A stretch of DNA of 59,919 nt from Propionibacteriaceae bacterium (GTDB lineage Bacteria; Actinomycetota; Actinomycetes; Propionibacteriales; Propionibacteriaceae). The stretch spans positions 1 to 59,919 of the forward strand of contig JAUMYR010000005.1 of assembly GCA_030528545.1 (NCBI GenBank), given 5' to 3'. Numbering within the stretch: position 1 is the first letter of the stretch; every line of letters starts with the position of its first letter. Positions 31,378-40,276 of this stretch are shown here, in pieces. The translations under genes and the position numbers were made by a program. The notes below the pieces were generated by a model. The model was given only the letters and a program-made list of their open reading frames with translations, did no database searches and was not told the origin of the DNA.

Positions 31378-32220
31378 GTGGCGGCGCTCCCGTCCTGGAT
31401 GCGGCCCCCCAAGGCCGCGCCAGATGGGACGATGGCGCTGGTCGACCACCTGCGTGAGCTGCGCTACCGCGTCATCGTCTCGGTGCTGGGCGTCGTGCTC
31501 GGCGGCGCCGTGTGCGCGATCTTCTACACCCATGTGCTCGCGGTGGCGCTGCATCCGTTCGAGCGTGCCGCCGCCGCCTACCGGGCCGCGGACCCGACGG
31601 CCAAGGTCAACCTGTCGCTGAACAGCGTCACCGATCCGTTCTCGCTGGTGATCTGGATCATGGTGGTCGCGGGTCTGATCCTGTCCTGCCCGGTCTGGCT
31701 CTACCAGCTGTGGGCGTTCATCGCCCCAGCTCTGCTCAAGAACGAGAAGAAGATCGCACTGATCTTCATCGGTTCGGCCACCCCGCTGTTCCTCGGCGGG
31801 GTGACGCTGGGCTATTTCGTCTTGCCCAAGGGCATCGAGGTGCTGCTGGGGTTCACCCCGAGCGGATTCGGCGTAGTGAACTTGCTAGAGATGCGCAAGT
31901 TCCTCGAGTTCGAACTGGTCATGCTGCTGGTCTTCGGGTTGAGCTTCCTGCTCCCCGTGGTGCTCATCAGCCTCAACGTGGTGGGGGTCGTGCGGGGCTA
32001 CCAGCTGGGCAAGGCCCGCAAGGGGGTCATCTTCGGAACCGTGGTCTTCGCGGCGGTGGCGACGCCCTCGACGGACCCCTTTTCGTTGCTGGCCCTGGCC
32101 ACCCCCATGACCGTGCTGTATTTCCTCTCGGAGATCATCTGCCGGGCTAACGACAAGCGTCGCGGCGTGACCCCGGAGTCGATCGCCGAGTTCCAGATCG
32201 ACGTGGATAAGGACACATGA
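31378..32220 (+). CDS. tatC: Twin-arginine translocase subunit TatC
   Basis: A 280-residue, six-helix receptor for twin-arginine signal peptides. DGTMALVDHLRELRYRVIVS is the diagnostic N-terminal segment; PVWLYQLWAFIAPALLKNEKKI and FGLSFLLPVV follow. No tatB is in the window. The ABC binding protein at 58715 and other exported proteins may use it. GTG 31378 is the start; the gene overlaps the following lipid kinase by 4 nt. Confidence 0.94.
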   Translation: MAALPSWMRPPKAAPDGTMALVDHLRELRYRVIVSVLGVVLGGAVCAIFYTHVLAVALHPFERAAAAYRAADPTAKVNLSLNSVTDPFSLVIWIMVVAGLILSCPVWLYQLWAFIAPALLKNEKKIALIFIGSATPLFLGGVTLGYFVLPKGIEVLLGFTPSGFGVVNLLEMRKFLEFELVMLLVFGLSFLLPVVLISLNVVGVVRGYQLGKARKGVIFGTVVFAAVATPSTDPFSLLALATPMTVLYFLSEIICRANDKRRGVTPESIAEFQIDVDKDT

Positions 32221-33221
32221 TCAAACACTCGCCCACCGGGGAACTCAGCGGCGAGTTCGTCCGGGGCCAGATCGCGCTGGATTCGCCCCACGTGACGCTG
32301 GTGGTGAACCCCGGAGCGGGACGCGGCCGTGCGGGCCGGGTGCTGCCCATGGTCTGTGCTGAGCTGCTGACCGCTCTGCCCGAGGTGCACCTGAGGGTCT
32401 ACCAGACCACATCCTATGAGGAAGCCAGGGCCCGGACGCTGGCCAGCGTCGCTCAGGCCCGGACCCCGCGGCCCGGACGCCGGGCCGACACCCTCATCGT
32501 GATGGGCGGTGACGGCATGGCCCACCTGGGACTCAACGCCTGCGCCGAGAGCGACGTGGCGCTGGGCATCGTCCCAGCGGGCACCGGTAATGACTTCTGC
32601 CGGGCGCTCGGGATCCCCCAGAACACGCTGGCAGCCACGCGCGCCATCATCGCCGGGCACACCCGCCGGATCGATCTGACGGCGGTCACCGGCAATATCC
32701 TGGGAACCCAGCCCCGGTATGTGGGCTCGGTGGTGTCCACCGGATATGACGCACGGGTCAACCGGCGCACCAACGCGCTGACCCTGCCTCTCGGCCCACT
32801 GGCCTATGGCTATGTCGCGCTGAGCGAGCTGGCGACCTTTGAACCGCTCAGCTACCGGCTGGTCATTGACGGCGAAAGACGCACCATCCCGGCGATGCTG
32901 GTGGCGGTCGGCAACGCCGGGTACTTCGGCGGGGGCATGAACATCTGTCCCCGCTATGACCTCACCGATGGGGAACTGGACATCACGATCATCCACCCGG
33001 TGAGCCGGGCCACGCTGTTGCGGCTCCTGCCGAGCCTCTACACCGGTGGTTTCGTCAAAGACCCCGCCGTCGAGCTGTTGCGGGCCAAGAGGGTGAGCCT
33101 TGAAGGCCCAGGGCTGTTCTCCATGGCCGATGGGGAAGACCTGGGTGACGTGCCGGTGCACCTGGAGTGCAAACCCCGGGCGCTGTCGGTCTATGTGCCG
33201 GTCCGCGGGGGGCTGGCATGA
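32217..33221 (+). CDS. Diacylglycerol/lipid kinase family protein
   Basis: A 334-residue DAGK-fold kinase. VTLVVNPGAGRGRAG opens the nucleotide region, VMGGDGMAHLGLN is the GGDG motif, and IVPAGTGNDFCRALG is the second signature. It probably phosphorylates a lipid (diacylglycerol or a sphingosine-like substrate). In M. tuberculosis the same place, between tatC and helY, holds a DagK-like gene. Overlaps tatC and helY by 4 nt each. Confidence 0.9.
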   Translation: MIKHSPTGELSGEFVRGQIALDSPHVTLVVNPGAGRGRAGRVLPMVCAELLTALPEVHLRVYQTTSYEEARARTLASVAQARTPRPGRRADTLIVMGGDGMAHLGLNACAESDVALGIVPAGTGNDFCRALGIPQNTLAATRAIIAGHTRRIDLTAVTGNILGTQPRYVGSVVSTGYDARVNRRTNALTLPLGPLAYGYVALSELATFEPLSYRLVIDGERRTIPAMLVAVGNAGYFGGGMNICPRYDLTDGELDITIIHPVSRATLLRLLPSLYTGGFVKDPAVELLRAKRVSLEGPGLFSMADGEDLGDVPVHLECKPRALSVYVPVRGGLA

Positions 33222-35968
33222 CCGGCCTGGTGGAGGCTTTCGCCGAGGGCTACGGCTTTCAGCTAGACGATTACCAGATCGACGGGTGCCAGGCGCTCGT
33301 CTCTGGTTCCGGGGTGCTGGTCGCGGCCCCCACCGGGGCGGGCAAGACCGTGGTCGGTGAGTTCGCGGTGTGGCTGGCGGTACACCAGAACCGGAAGTGC
33401 TTCTACACCACCCCGATTAAGGCCCTGTCGAATCAGAAGTACCACGACCTAGTCCAGCGGTGGGGAGCCGACCGGGTCGGCCTGCTGACCGGAGACACCG
33501 TGGTCAACGGCGAGGCCCAGATCGTCGTCATGACGACAGAGGTGCTGCGCAACATGATTTATGCGGCCTCGTCCACGCTGCACAACCTCGGCTATGTGGT
33601 GCTGGACGAGGTGCACTACCTAGCCGACCGCTTCCGGGGCGCGGTCTGGGAGGAGGTCATCCTCGGCCTGTCTGATGCGGTGTCAATCGTGGCGCTGTCG
33701 GCGACCGTCAGTAACGTGGAGGAGTTCGGCGACTGGCTGCGCGAGGTGCGCGGTGAGATGGCGCTGGTGGTCTCGGAGCGGCGTCCCGTCCCGCTGTTCC
33801 AGCACGTGCTGGTAGGACGCAAGCTGGTCGACCTGTTCGCCGGAGTCGCGCCGACCGCGCGTGAGACCCCGGGGGAGTCCGGGGCGCCGAAGGTGAATCC
33901 GGAACTGCTGCGCGTAAGCCGGGCGGAGTCTTTGCGGATGCGAGACGACTCCCGCCTTCCCCGAGGCCGCTCGGGCCGGGGACGCCGGGCGCCCTATGGC
34001 TCTGGGGCCTACGGCGGGGCGACGCACCCCCGGTTCGCGGGCAAGCGGTACTCGGTGTCCAGACCAGACCTGATATCGGTGCTAGAGCGGACGGCTTTAT
34101 TGCCAGCGATTTGCTTCATTTTCTCCCGTCAGGGCTGCGACCAGGCGGTGCGCCAGAGCGCTGACCTGCGGCTGACCACGCCCGAGGAACGCCGCAGGCT
34201 GGCCGGGATCGCCGACGGACACGTCGCGGGCTTGCCTCCAGCCGATCTGGACGCCCTAGGTTATGAGGACTTCCGCTACGCGCTCCTCAACGGTGTCGCC
34301 GCGCACCACGCTGGCCTGCTGCCGACCTTCAAGGCCATCGTGGAAGAGGGATTCACATCCGGGGCGCTCAAGGTGGTGTTCGCGACCGAGACGCTGGCCC
34401 TTGGGATCAACATGCCCGCCCGCACCGTGGTCTTGGAACGGCTGGTCAAGTACAACGGCGAGACCCATGCCGACATCACCCCGGGGGAGTACACCCAGCT
34501 GACCGGCCGGGCCGGGAGGCGCGGCATCGACACCGAGGGACACGCCGTCGTGGCCTGGCAGCCAGGGATGGACCCGCGCGCCGTGGCAGGACTGGCCTCG
34601 CGCCGCACCTACCCGTTGCGCTCGAGTTTCTCCCCGACCTACAACATGGCCGTCAACCTCGTCTCGACGCAGGGACGCGAACGCGCCCGCGAACTCCTGG
34701 AGCAATCCTTCGCCCAGTTCCAGGCCGACCGGCGGGTCGTGGGTGCCTCCAGGGAGGGGACGCACGCGCGCCGGGAATTGGCACAAGCCCTGGCCGCGGT
34801 CGAGTGCCATCTCGGCGATTTCATGAGCTATGCCCGGCTTCGTGAGGAGATCTCCAGGCTCGAATCCCAAGGTGCCAAACAGCGCAAGGCGGCCGCCGCG
34901 AGCGAGATCGCCCAGTCCATCGCCGCCCTGGTGGCCGGAGACATCGTCTGGGTGCCCCGGCAGGGCTGGTCGGTGGTGGTAGGCACCGGCTCCGAGCAGC
35001 GGCGGGACGCGGGCGCCTGGGTGCGCACTCTCGGCGTCGACCACACCGTGCTGAAGACCGGCGCCCAGGACCTGCGTGCCCCGCTGAAACCATATGCCCG
35101 TATCCGGGTGCCGAAGAAGTTCTCGTTGCGCGAACGCAAGGACCGGCGCAACCTCATCGGGGGCATGGCCGCCAAACTCGAACGGATCGACCCCCAGCCC
35201 CCGCCCGATGAACGGCCCGGAGCCGCCGCCGGACACGTGGCGGCGATCGCCGCACTGCGCCGGGAACTCGCCGCCCACCCCTGCCATGACTGCCCCGACC
35301 GCGAGGCCCACGCGGTGCCCGCCGCGAAAGCGCTCCGCCTCGAGCGAGAGATCGAGCGCTCCCAGCAACTCACCACGGCTGCCAAGAACTCACTGGCGGC
35401 CTCCTTCGACAAGGTCGTAGCGGTGCTGACCGACCTGGGATACCTGGTCGATGAGGAATTGACCGAGGCCGGGCGCATGCTCACCCGCGTCTACAACGAG
35501 CTGGATCTGGTGGCCTGCGAGTGCGTGCGGCGCGGGGTCTTCGAAGGGCTGGACGCCCCGGCCCTCGCCGCGGTGCTCTCCTCCCTGGTCTATGAGTCAC
35601 GGATGGGTCGCCCCATGCGTCCGGCCCGGATGCCAGAACGCAGCAGCGAGCAGGCCCAGTCGGCTCTGCGCACGGTGTGGCGCGACGTGCGGGCGCTGGA
35701 GCGGGCCCACCGGATCGACAGCGACCGCGAACCCGATATCGGTTTCGCCGAAGCGATCTGGCGGTGGGCGAGCGGTCAGGAACTGGCCAAAGTGCTGTCG
35801 GCCAGCGGCCTGCCCGCGGGCGACTTCGTTCGCTGGACCCGTCAGGTGATTGACCTTGCCGGGCAGCTGTCCCAGGCCGTGGGCCCCGGTGATCTGCGGC
35901 GCACCTGCCGGGCGGTCGTGGATAGCCTGCGCCGTGGCGTCATCGAATATGACGCGCTAGAGGACTGA
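33218..35968 (+). CDS. helY: SKI2/Mtr4-like DEVH-box helicase HelY
   Basis: A 916-residue RNA helicase. Motif I is AAPTGAGKT, Ia TPIKALSNQKYHDL, II LDEVHYLADRFRG, III ALSATVSN, and motif VI QLTGRAGRRGIDTEGHAV. A basic Gly/Arg-rich insert (RGRSGRGRRAPYGSGAYGG) lies between the RecA lobes. The C-terminal DSHCT-type domain is present. Family roles are RNA unwinding for processing or decay. ATG 33218 is chosen because it overlaps the kinase stop (ATGA); a longer frame reads through that gene. Confidence 0.92.
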   Translation: MTGLVEAFAEGYGFQLDDYQIDGCQALVSGSGVLVAAPTGAGKTVVGEFAVWLAVHQNRKCFYTTPIKALSNQKYHDLVQRWGADRVGLLTGDTVVNGEAQIVVMTTEVLRNMIYAASSTLHNLGYVVLDEVHYLADRFRGAVWEEVILGLSDAVSIVALSATVSNVEEFGDWLREVRGEMALVVSERRPVPLFQHVLVGRKLVDLFAGVAPTARETPGESGAPKVNPELLRVSRAESLRMRDDSRLPRGRSGRGRRAPYGSGAYGGATHPRFAGKRYSVSRPDLISVLERTALLPAICFIFSRQGCDQAVRQSADLRLTTPEERRRLAGIADGHVAGLPPADLDALGYEDFRYALLNGVAAHHAGLLPTFKAIVEEGFTSGALKVVFATETLALGINMPARTVVLERLVKYNGETHADITPGEYTQLTGRAGRRGIDTEGHAVVAWQPGMDPRAVAGLASRRTYPLRSSFSPTYNMAVNLVSTQGRERARELLEQSFAQFQADRRVVGASREGTHARRELAQALAAVECHLGDFMSYARLREEISRLESQGAKQRKAAAASEIAQSIAALVAGDIVWVPRQGWSVVVGTGSEQRRDAGAWVRTLGVDHTVLKTGAQDLRAPLKPYARIRVPKKFSLRERKDRRNLIGGMAAKLERIDPQPPPDERPGAAAGHVAAIAALRRELAAHPCHDCPDREAHAVPAAKALRLEREIERSQQLTTAAKNSLAASFDKVVAVLTDLGYLVDEELTEAGRMLTRVYNELDLVACECVRRGVFEGLDAPALAAVLSSLVYESRMGRPMRPARMPERSSEQAQSALRTVWRDVRALERAHRIDSDREPDIGFAEAIWRWASGQELAKVLSASGLPAGDFVRWTRQVIDLAGQLSQAVGPGDLRRTCRAVVDSLRRGVIEYDALED

Positions 35969-36009
35969 GCCGGGACTGCGTGGGTTACCTAAAACCTGGG
36001 GGAATTGAG

Positions 36010-36015
36010 TACCGT
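36010..36015 (+). promoter_or_regulatory. Leaderless-type -10 for glgP
   Basis: TACCGT lies 7 nt before ATG 36023. This favours ATG 36023 over a TTG at 36005. Confidence 0.4.
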
Positions 36016-36022
36016 TAGCGCC

Positions 36023-38593
36023 ATGTCCACGTATTCAGATTCCGTGCACACCCATGTCCAAGACGTGCCGGCCGTCGACGAAGCACAGGTGGAGAATGGC
36101 CACCGGCTCGGTCCTGCGCATCAGCCGACCCATCCGCTCGCGCTCGCCCCGGTCGCTACGCCGCCCTATTCGGTCGATGGCTTCGTCCGGGAGTTCTTGC
36201 ATGAGCTGACCACCGGCCAGGGCGTGTCGCTGGAGCGTTCGAGCATCAACGATCAGTACTTGGCTCTGGCCCGCACCGTCCGCAATTACCTCATGGCCCG
36301 CTGGCTGGAGACCGGCCGTCAGCAGCGGGCGGCCCGGCCCAAGAGCGTCGCCTACCTGTCGGCCGAATACCTCCTTGGCCGCCAGCTCGGCAACGCGCTG
36401 CTGGCCACCGATCTCAACGACATCGTTGAGAAGGGACTGGCCGAGTGCGGTATCGACCTGGCGACGCTGCGCGCCCAAGAGGTCGAACCCGGCCTGGGCA
36501 ACGGCGGTCTGGGACGTCTCGCCGCGTGTTTCATCGACTCCCTGGCGACGATGAACGTGCCCTGCATCGGCTACGGCATCCGCTACGAATACGGCATCTT
36601 CAAGCAAACCTTCGTCGACGGACAGCAGGTTGAGCGTCCCGACTCCTGGCTCAAGATGGGAACCCCCTGGGAGTTCCCCCACCCGGAATCGTCGGTACAG
36701 GTCGACTTCGCCGGGTACACCGAGACCTATGACGACGAGGGCGTGGAACGCAAGCGCTGGGTTCCGGGCTGGAACGTGGTGGGCGTGCCCTACAACTTCA
36801 TGGTTCCGGGTTACCTCAACGGGCGGGTCAACACGCTGCGGCTGTGGAGCGCCCAGGCGACCCAGGAGTTCGACCTGCAGATCTTCAACGCGGGCGACTA
36901 CGCCCAGGCGGTGCGGGCCCAGACCTTCGCCGAGAACATCTCCAAGGTGCTCTACCCGGAGGACTCCACCCCCCAGGGCAAGGAATTGCGTCTGCAGCAG
37001 CAGTACTTCTTCGTGGCCTGTTCGCTGCACGACTACATCTACAACGTGCTCGAGCCGGGCTTCGACCTGCGCAACCTGCACGAGCGGATCATCTTCCAGC
37101 TCAATGACACCCACCCGGTGATCGCGGTTCCCGAACTGATGCGCATCCTCGTCGACCAGGAGAAGTTCGACTGGGCGCAGGCCTGGGAGATCACCCAGAG
37201 GTGTTTCGCCTACACCTGTCACACTCTCCTGCCCGAGGCGCTTGAGGTCTGGCCGACCGAGTTGCTGGGACGCCTGCTGCCGCGCCACATGGAGATCATC
37301 GAGCGGATCAATGCCGAGTTCCTCGACGAGGTCCGGGCGGCCTACCCCGGTGACGAGATGAGGGTCCGCCGGATGAGCATCATCACGGAATACCCCGAGC
37401 GTGCGGTGCGGATGGCCTTCCTCGCGACCGTGGCTGGCACCAAGGTCAACGGTGTCGCCGCTTTGCACAGCGAGTTGCTTCGCGACAAGGTGCTGCCGGA
37501 CTTCTCCGAGCTGTGGCCCGACAAGTTCACCAATGTCACCAACGGGGTCACCCCGCGCCGCTTCGTCCGGCTGTCCAACCCGGCGCTGTCTCAGGTCATC
37601 ACCGACGCCATCGGGTCGGGCTGGGTGACCGATCTGGAGCGGCTGCGCGAACTGGAACAGTATGCCGGCGACCCGGCCTTCGTCGAGGCATTTACCAAGG
37701 CGAAGCAGCTCAACAAGAAACGCCTGCAGGATCTCCTCGCGCTCCGCGACGGGATTGAGCTGCACGAGAACCACATGCTCGACGTGATGGTCAAGCGGCT
37801 GCACGAGTACAAGCGCCAGACATTGAAGGTGCTGCACATCGTGAGCCTGTATGAGCAAATCATCTCGGGCAAGATCGCCCCGTCCGACGTGACTGCCCGG
37901 ACCTTCGTCTTCGGCGCGAAGGCCGCCCCGGGGTATCGCATGGCCAAGCAGATCATTCATCTCATCAACGCCGTCGGGTCCGTGGTGAATGCCGATCCTC
38001 GGGTCGAGGGACGGCTCCAGGTCGCGTTCCCCGCGAACTACAACGTGACCCTGGCCGAGACTCTGATCCCGGCCGCCGACCTGAGCGAACAGATCTCCCT
38101 GGCTGGGATGGAGGCCTCCGGCACCGGCAACATGAAGTTTGCCCTCAACGGTGCGCTCACCATCGGGACCGATGACGGCGCGAACGTCGAGATCCGCAAG
38201 CTGGTGGGCGATGACAACTTCTTCCTCTTCGGCATGCTGGAACCCCAGGTAGCCGAATTGCGAGCCAAGGGCTACCGGGCCGCCGACTGGTACGAATCGA
38301 ATCCGCAGCTCAAGGCCACGATCGATCTCATCGGGTCTGGGGCCTTCTCCGGGGGTGACCGGCATACTTTCGAGGCGATCGTGTCGAACCTCGTCTACGA
38401 GGACCGGTTCATGGTGCTGGCCGACTTCGAATCCTATGTGGAGACCCAGGCCAAGGTGGATGCCGCCTACGCCGATCCGGCGGAGTGGACCCGCAAGGCC
38501 ATCCTCAACGTGGCGCGGTGTGGATACTTCTCATCCGACCGCTCCATGCGCGACTACATCCAGCGGATCTGGGACACCCCGCCGGTGCTCTGA
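36023..38593 (+). CDS. glgP: Glycogen phosphorylase
   Basis: An 856-residue PLP enzyme releasing glucose 1-phosphate from glycogen. Seen are KSVAYLSAEYLLGRQLGNALL, EPGLGNGGLGRLAACFIDSLAT, NVTNGVTPRRF, VKRLHEYKRQTL, and the PLP-Lys segment ASGTGNMKFALNGALTIGTDDGANVEI. Length matches the family. The ~45-residue Thr/His-rich head varies between species. Start could also be TTG 36005; I prefer ATG 36023. The gene stands alone with a terminator-like hairpin 24 nt past its stop. Confidence 0.95.
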   Translation: MSTYSDSVHTHVQDVPAVDEAQVENGHRLGPAHQPTHPLALAPVATPPYSVDGFVREFLHELTTGQGVSLERSSINDQYLALARTVRNYLMARWLETGRQQRAARPKSVAYLSAEYLLGRQLGNALLATDLNDIVEKGLAECGIDLATLRAQEVEPGLGNGGLGRLAACFIDSLATMNVPCIGYGIRYEYGIFKQTFVDGQQVERPDSWLKMGTPWEFPHPESSVQVDFAGYTETYDDEGVERKRWVPGWNVVGVPYNFMVPGYLNGRVNTLRLWSAQATQEFDLQIFNAGDYAQAVRAQTFAENISKVLYPEDSTPQGKELRLQQQYFFVACSLHDYIYNVLEPGFDLRNLHERIIFQLNDTHPVIAVPELMRILVDQEKFDWAQAWEITQRCFAYTCHTLLPEALEVWPTELLGRLLPRHMEIIERINAEFLDEVRAAYPGDEMRVRRMSIITEYPERAVRMAFLATVAGTKVNGVAALHSELLRDKVLPDFSELWPDKFTNVTNGVTPRRFVRLSNPALSQVITDAIGSGWVTDLERLRELEQYAGDPAFVEAFTKAKQLNKKRLQDLLALRDGIELHENHMLDVMVKRLHEYKRQTLKVLHIVSLYEQIISGKIAPSDVTARTFVFGAKAAPGYRMAKQIIHLINAVGSVVNADPRVEGRLQVAFPANYNVTLAETLIPAADLSEQISLAGMEASGTGNMKFALNGALTIGTDDGANVEIRKLVGDDNFFLFGMLEPQVAELRAKGYRAADWYESNPQLKATIDLIGSGAFSGGDRHTFEAIVSNLVYEDRFMVLADFESYVETQAKVDAAYADPAEWTRKAILNVARCGYFSSDRSMRDYIQRIWDTPPVL

Positions 38594-38616
38594 TCCACAG
38601 GATTGCCACGATCCCA

Positions 38617-38647
38617 GGGGGTGGGGCAGCGCGGCTGTCCCCCCCCC
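38617..38647 (+). terminator. Probable terminator after glgP
   Basis: GGGGGTGGGGCAGC-GCG-GCTGTCCCCCCCC pairs over about 12 bp, with one G-U pair near the loop, 24 nt past the glgP stop. No U-tract. Confidence 0.5.
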
Positions 38648-39102
38648 GTCCGCTTCGCCCACTAGGACGCAGGAGGGGCGCGGCGCGAATCACCCCGGGC
38701 GATGCTCAGGGAACCAGGAAGCGGCATTCTCGAGACATCCCTAGCCAAGAGCTTGGCCATCACCGTCTCGATGGTGGGGGACACCCCGGCCAGGGAGAGC
38801 CGGTATCCAGTTGCTACCCGAGAGCCGCTCCAGGAGGTTCCAGCCGCGGGGTCCACATCGGCCGAGGTTCCTCCTGGCCACCGGCCGGGTCCGGGGAGGA
38901 GACGGCCTGAAACACCACACCGCGCCGTCGCCTGACAAGGACCGGCCTTCTGGGATGCCCGGCGGGGCCTTGGGTGATTGTCGCGGCCAGTTTCCGAGGG
39001 CCCTGGCGGGCCTTGGCCCACATCGTGGCGCGGAATGCATTCAGCGGTATAGGTGGACCGCCGCGGAGCGGGTTTTCTGAGCGCTAGCCTCGGGGACCTG
39101 GA
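38648..39102. other. 455-nt stretch without a recognisable gene
   Basis: This lies between converging glgP and the EamA carrier. Short open frames exist on both strands, but none has a ribosome site plus a familiar sequence, and none fills the space. It could be a decayed gene or untranslated DNA. No repeats or RNA genes were recognised. Confidence 0.5.
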
Positions 39103-40071
39103 TCAGTCCAGCGCGGCGAGTTCAGCCTGGGCGGGAGCGATCGCGCGGGCCTGGGGCCGGGCGGTGAACGGGATAACTCGCCGCAGCACGTTGATCCGCG
39201 GCAAGCGCAGCTTCGCAGGGTTTGCTACCACCAGGTACATGGCGGTCACGATGGACAGGCCGCCGAGAACCATCTGCCAGGTGATGGCCTCCCCACCGAT
39301 GCTGACCGCGAAGAAAGCGGCCCACATCGGCTCCGAGCACATGATGACGGCCGCCTTGGTGGGCGCCACGTAGGCCTGAGCCCAGTTCTGCAGGAACAGG
39401 GTCGCTGCCCCCGCGATCACCGCGAGATAGCCCATCACGAGCCAGTCAGAGGTCGTGGCAGGCAAGACCAAGCCGTCTGGGAGGGCGAATATCGTGCAGA
39501 CCACGACGACGAACCCGGTCTGCGAAAGGGTCAGGCTCATGGCATTGCGCGGCGTGACATAGCGGGCGGTCGCGTGGATGTGCACGGCGAAGGAGATCGC
39601 ACCGATCAGGGTCAGGAACTCGCCCAGCCCGAAGGAGGCCCCCTGGGCCGGATTGATCGAGAGCACACCCAGCCCGACGATGGCGAAACCGATCGCGTAC
39701 CAGACCCGCCGGCCCAGGCGGGTGCGGAAAAATACCGCGGCCAGCACCGGGGTAAAGACCACATAGGTCCCGGTCAGGAAACCAGACACCGAAGCGTGGG
39801 TCATTCCCAGACCAACGGTCTGGGAGATCTGGCCGATCGCGAAGAACACGCCCATGATGACGCCTTGGAGCAGGGTCCGGGAACTCATCCGCAGCGAACG
39901 CCAGGAGAACAGCGCCAGCACCACCAGCGCGATGCCGTAGCGCACCGACAGAAGATCTAGCGCGGGCAGCCGACCCATGGCGTCCTTCGTCACGACGAAC
40001 GTCGAACCCCACAGCATGGCCATCAGCAACAAAGAAGCGATGGCGAGTCGTTTTGCGCGAAAATCTGTCAC
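39103..40071 (-). CDS. EamA/DMT-family transporter
   Basis: A 322-residue protein with ten membrane helices in two EamA repeats; the first opens LLLMAMLWGSTFVVTKDAM and the second FLTLIGAISFAVHIHATARYV. APTKAAVIMCSEPMWAAFFA is the conserved end of the second repeat. The cargo is unknown; relatives export amino acids or metabolites. GTG 40071 is preferred: TATCAT lies 6 nt upstream with no ribosome site, and the TTG at 40089 would sit upstream of that box. Confidence 0.85.
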   Translation of the reverse strand: MTDFRAKRLAIASLLLMAMLWGSTFVVTKDAMGRLPALDLLSVRYGIALVVLALFSWRSLRMSSRTLLQGVIMGVFFAIGQISQTVGLGMTHASVSGFLTGTYVVFTPVLAAVFFRTRLGRRVWYAIGFAIVGLGVLSINPAQGASFGLGEFLTLIGAISFAVHIHATARYVTPRNAMSLTLSQTGFVVVVCTIFALPDGLVLPATTSDWLVMGYLAVIAGAATLFLQNWAQAYVAPTKAAVIMCSEPMWAAFFAVSIGGEAITWQMVLGGLSIVTAMYLVVANPAKLRLPRINVLRRVIPFTARPQARAIAPAQAELAALD

Positions 40072-40077
40072 GTATTC

Positions 40078-40083
40078 ATGATA
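40078..40083 (-). promoter_or_regulatory. Leaderless-type -10 for EamA gene
   Basis: On the minus strand TATCAT stands 6 nt before GTG 40071, without a ribosome site. Confidence 0.5.
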
Positions 40084-40276
40084 GCTCAAGAAGCTCTTTC
40101 CCGTCGACCGAGGCGTAGCGAGAGAATATCTCGTTTAGGGGCTTTCAGGGGCGGTGTGCCCGCTACTTTTGTGCCGTGGGGCGGCTACGCCCCGGACAGG
40201 GCTTGGTCCCAGCCACCCCGACGGGCCGCCGGGATGGGCGTTGTCTGGCTGAAGGGAGCGGGGCGAGGAATCCCGC

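Noticed and set aside
31998..33161. Open frame of 387 codons opposite tatC and the lipid kinase
   Set aside because: No recognisable motif; both plus-strand genes are well supported.
36035..38365. Open frame of 776 codons on the minus strand opposite glgP
   Set aside because: It mirrors a clear glycogen phosphorylase and has no family motif; long antisense frames are common in high-GC coding DNA.
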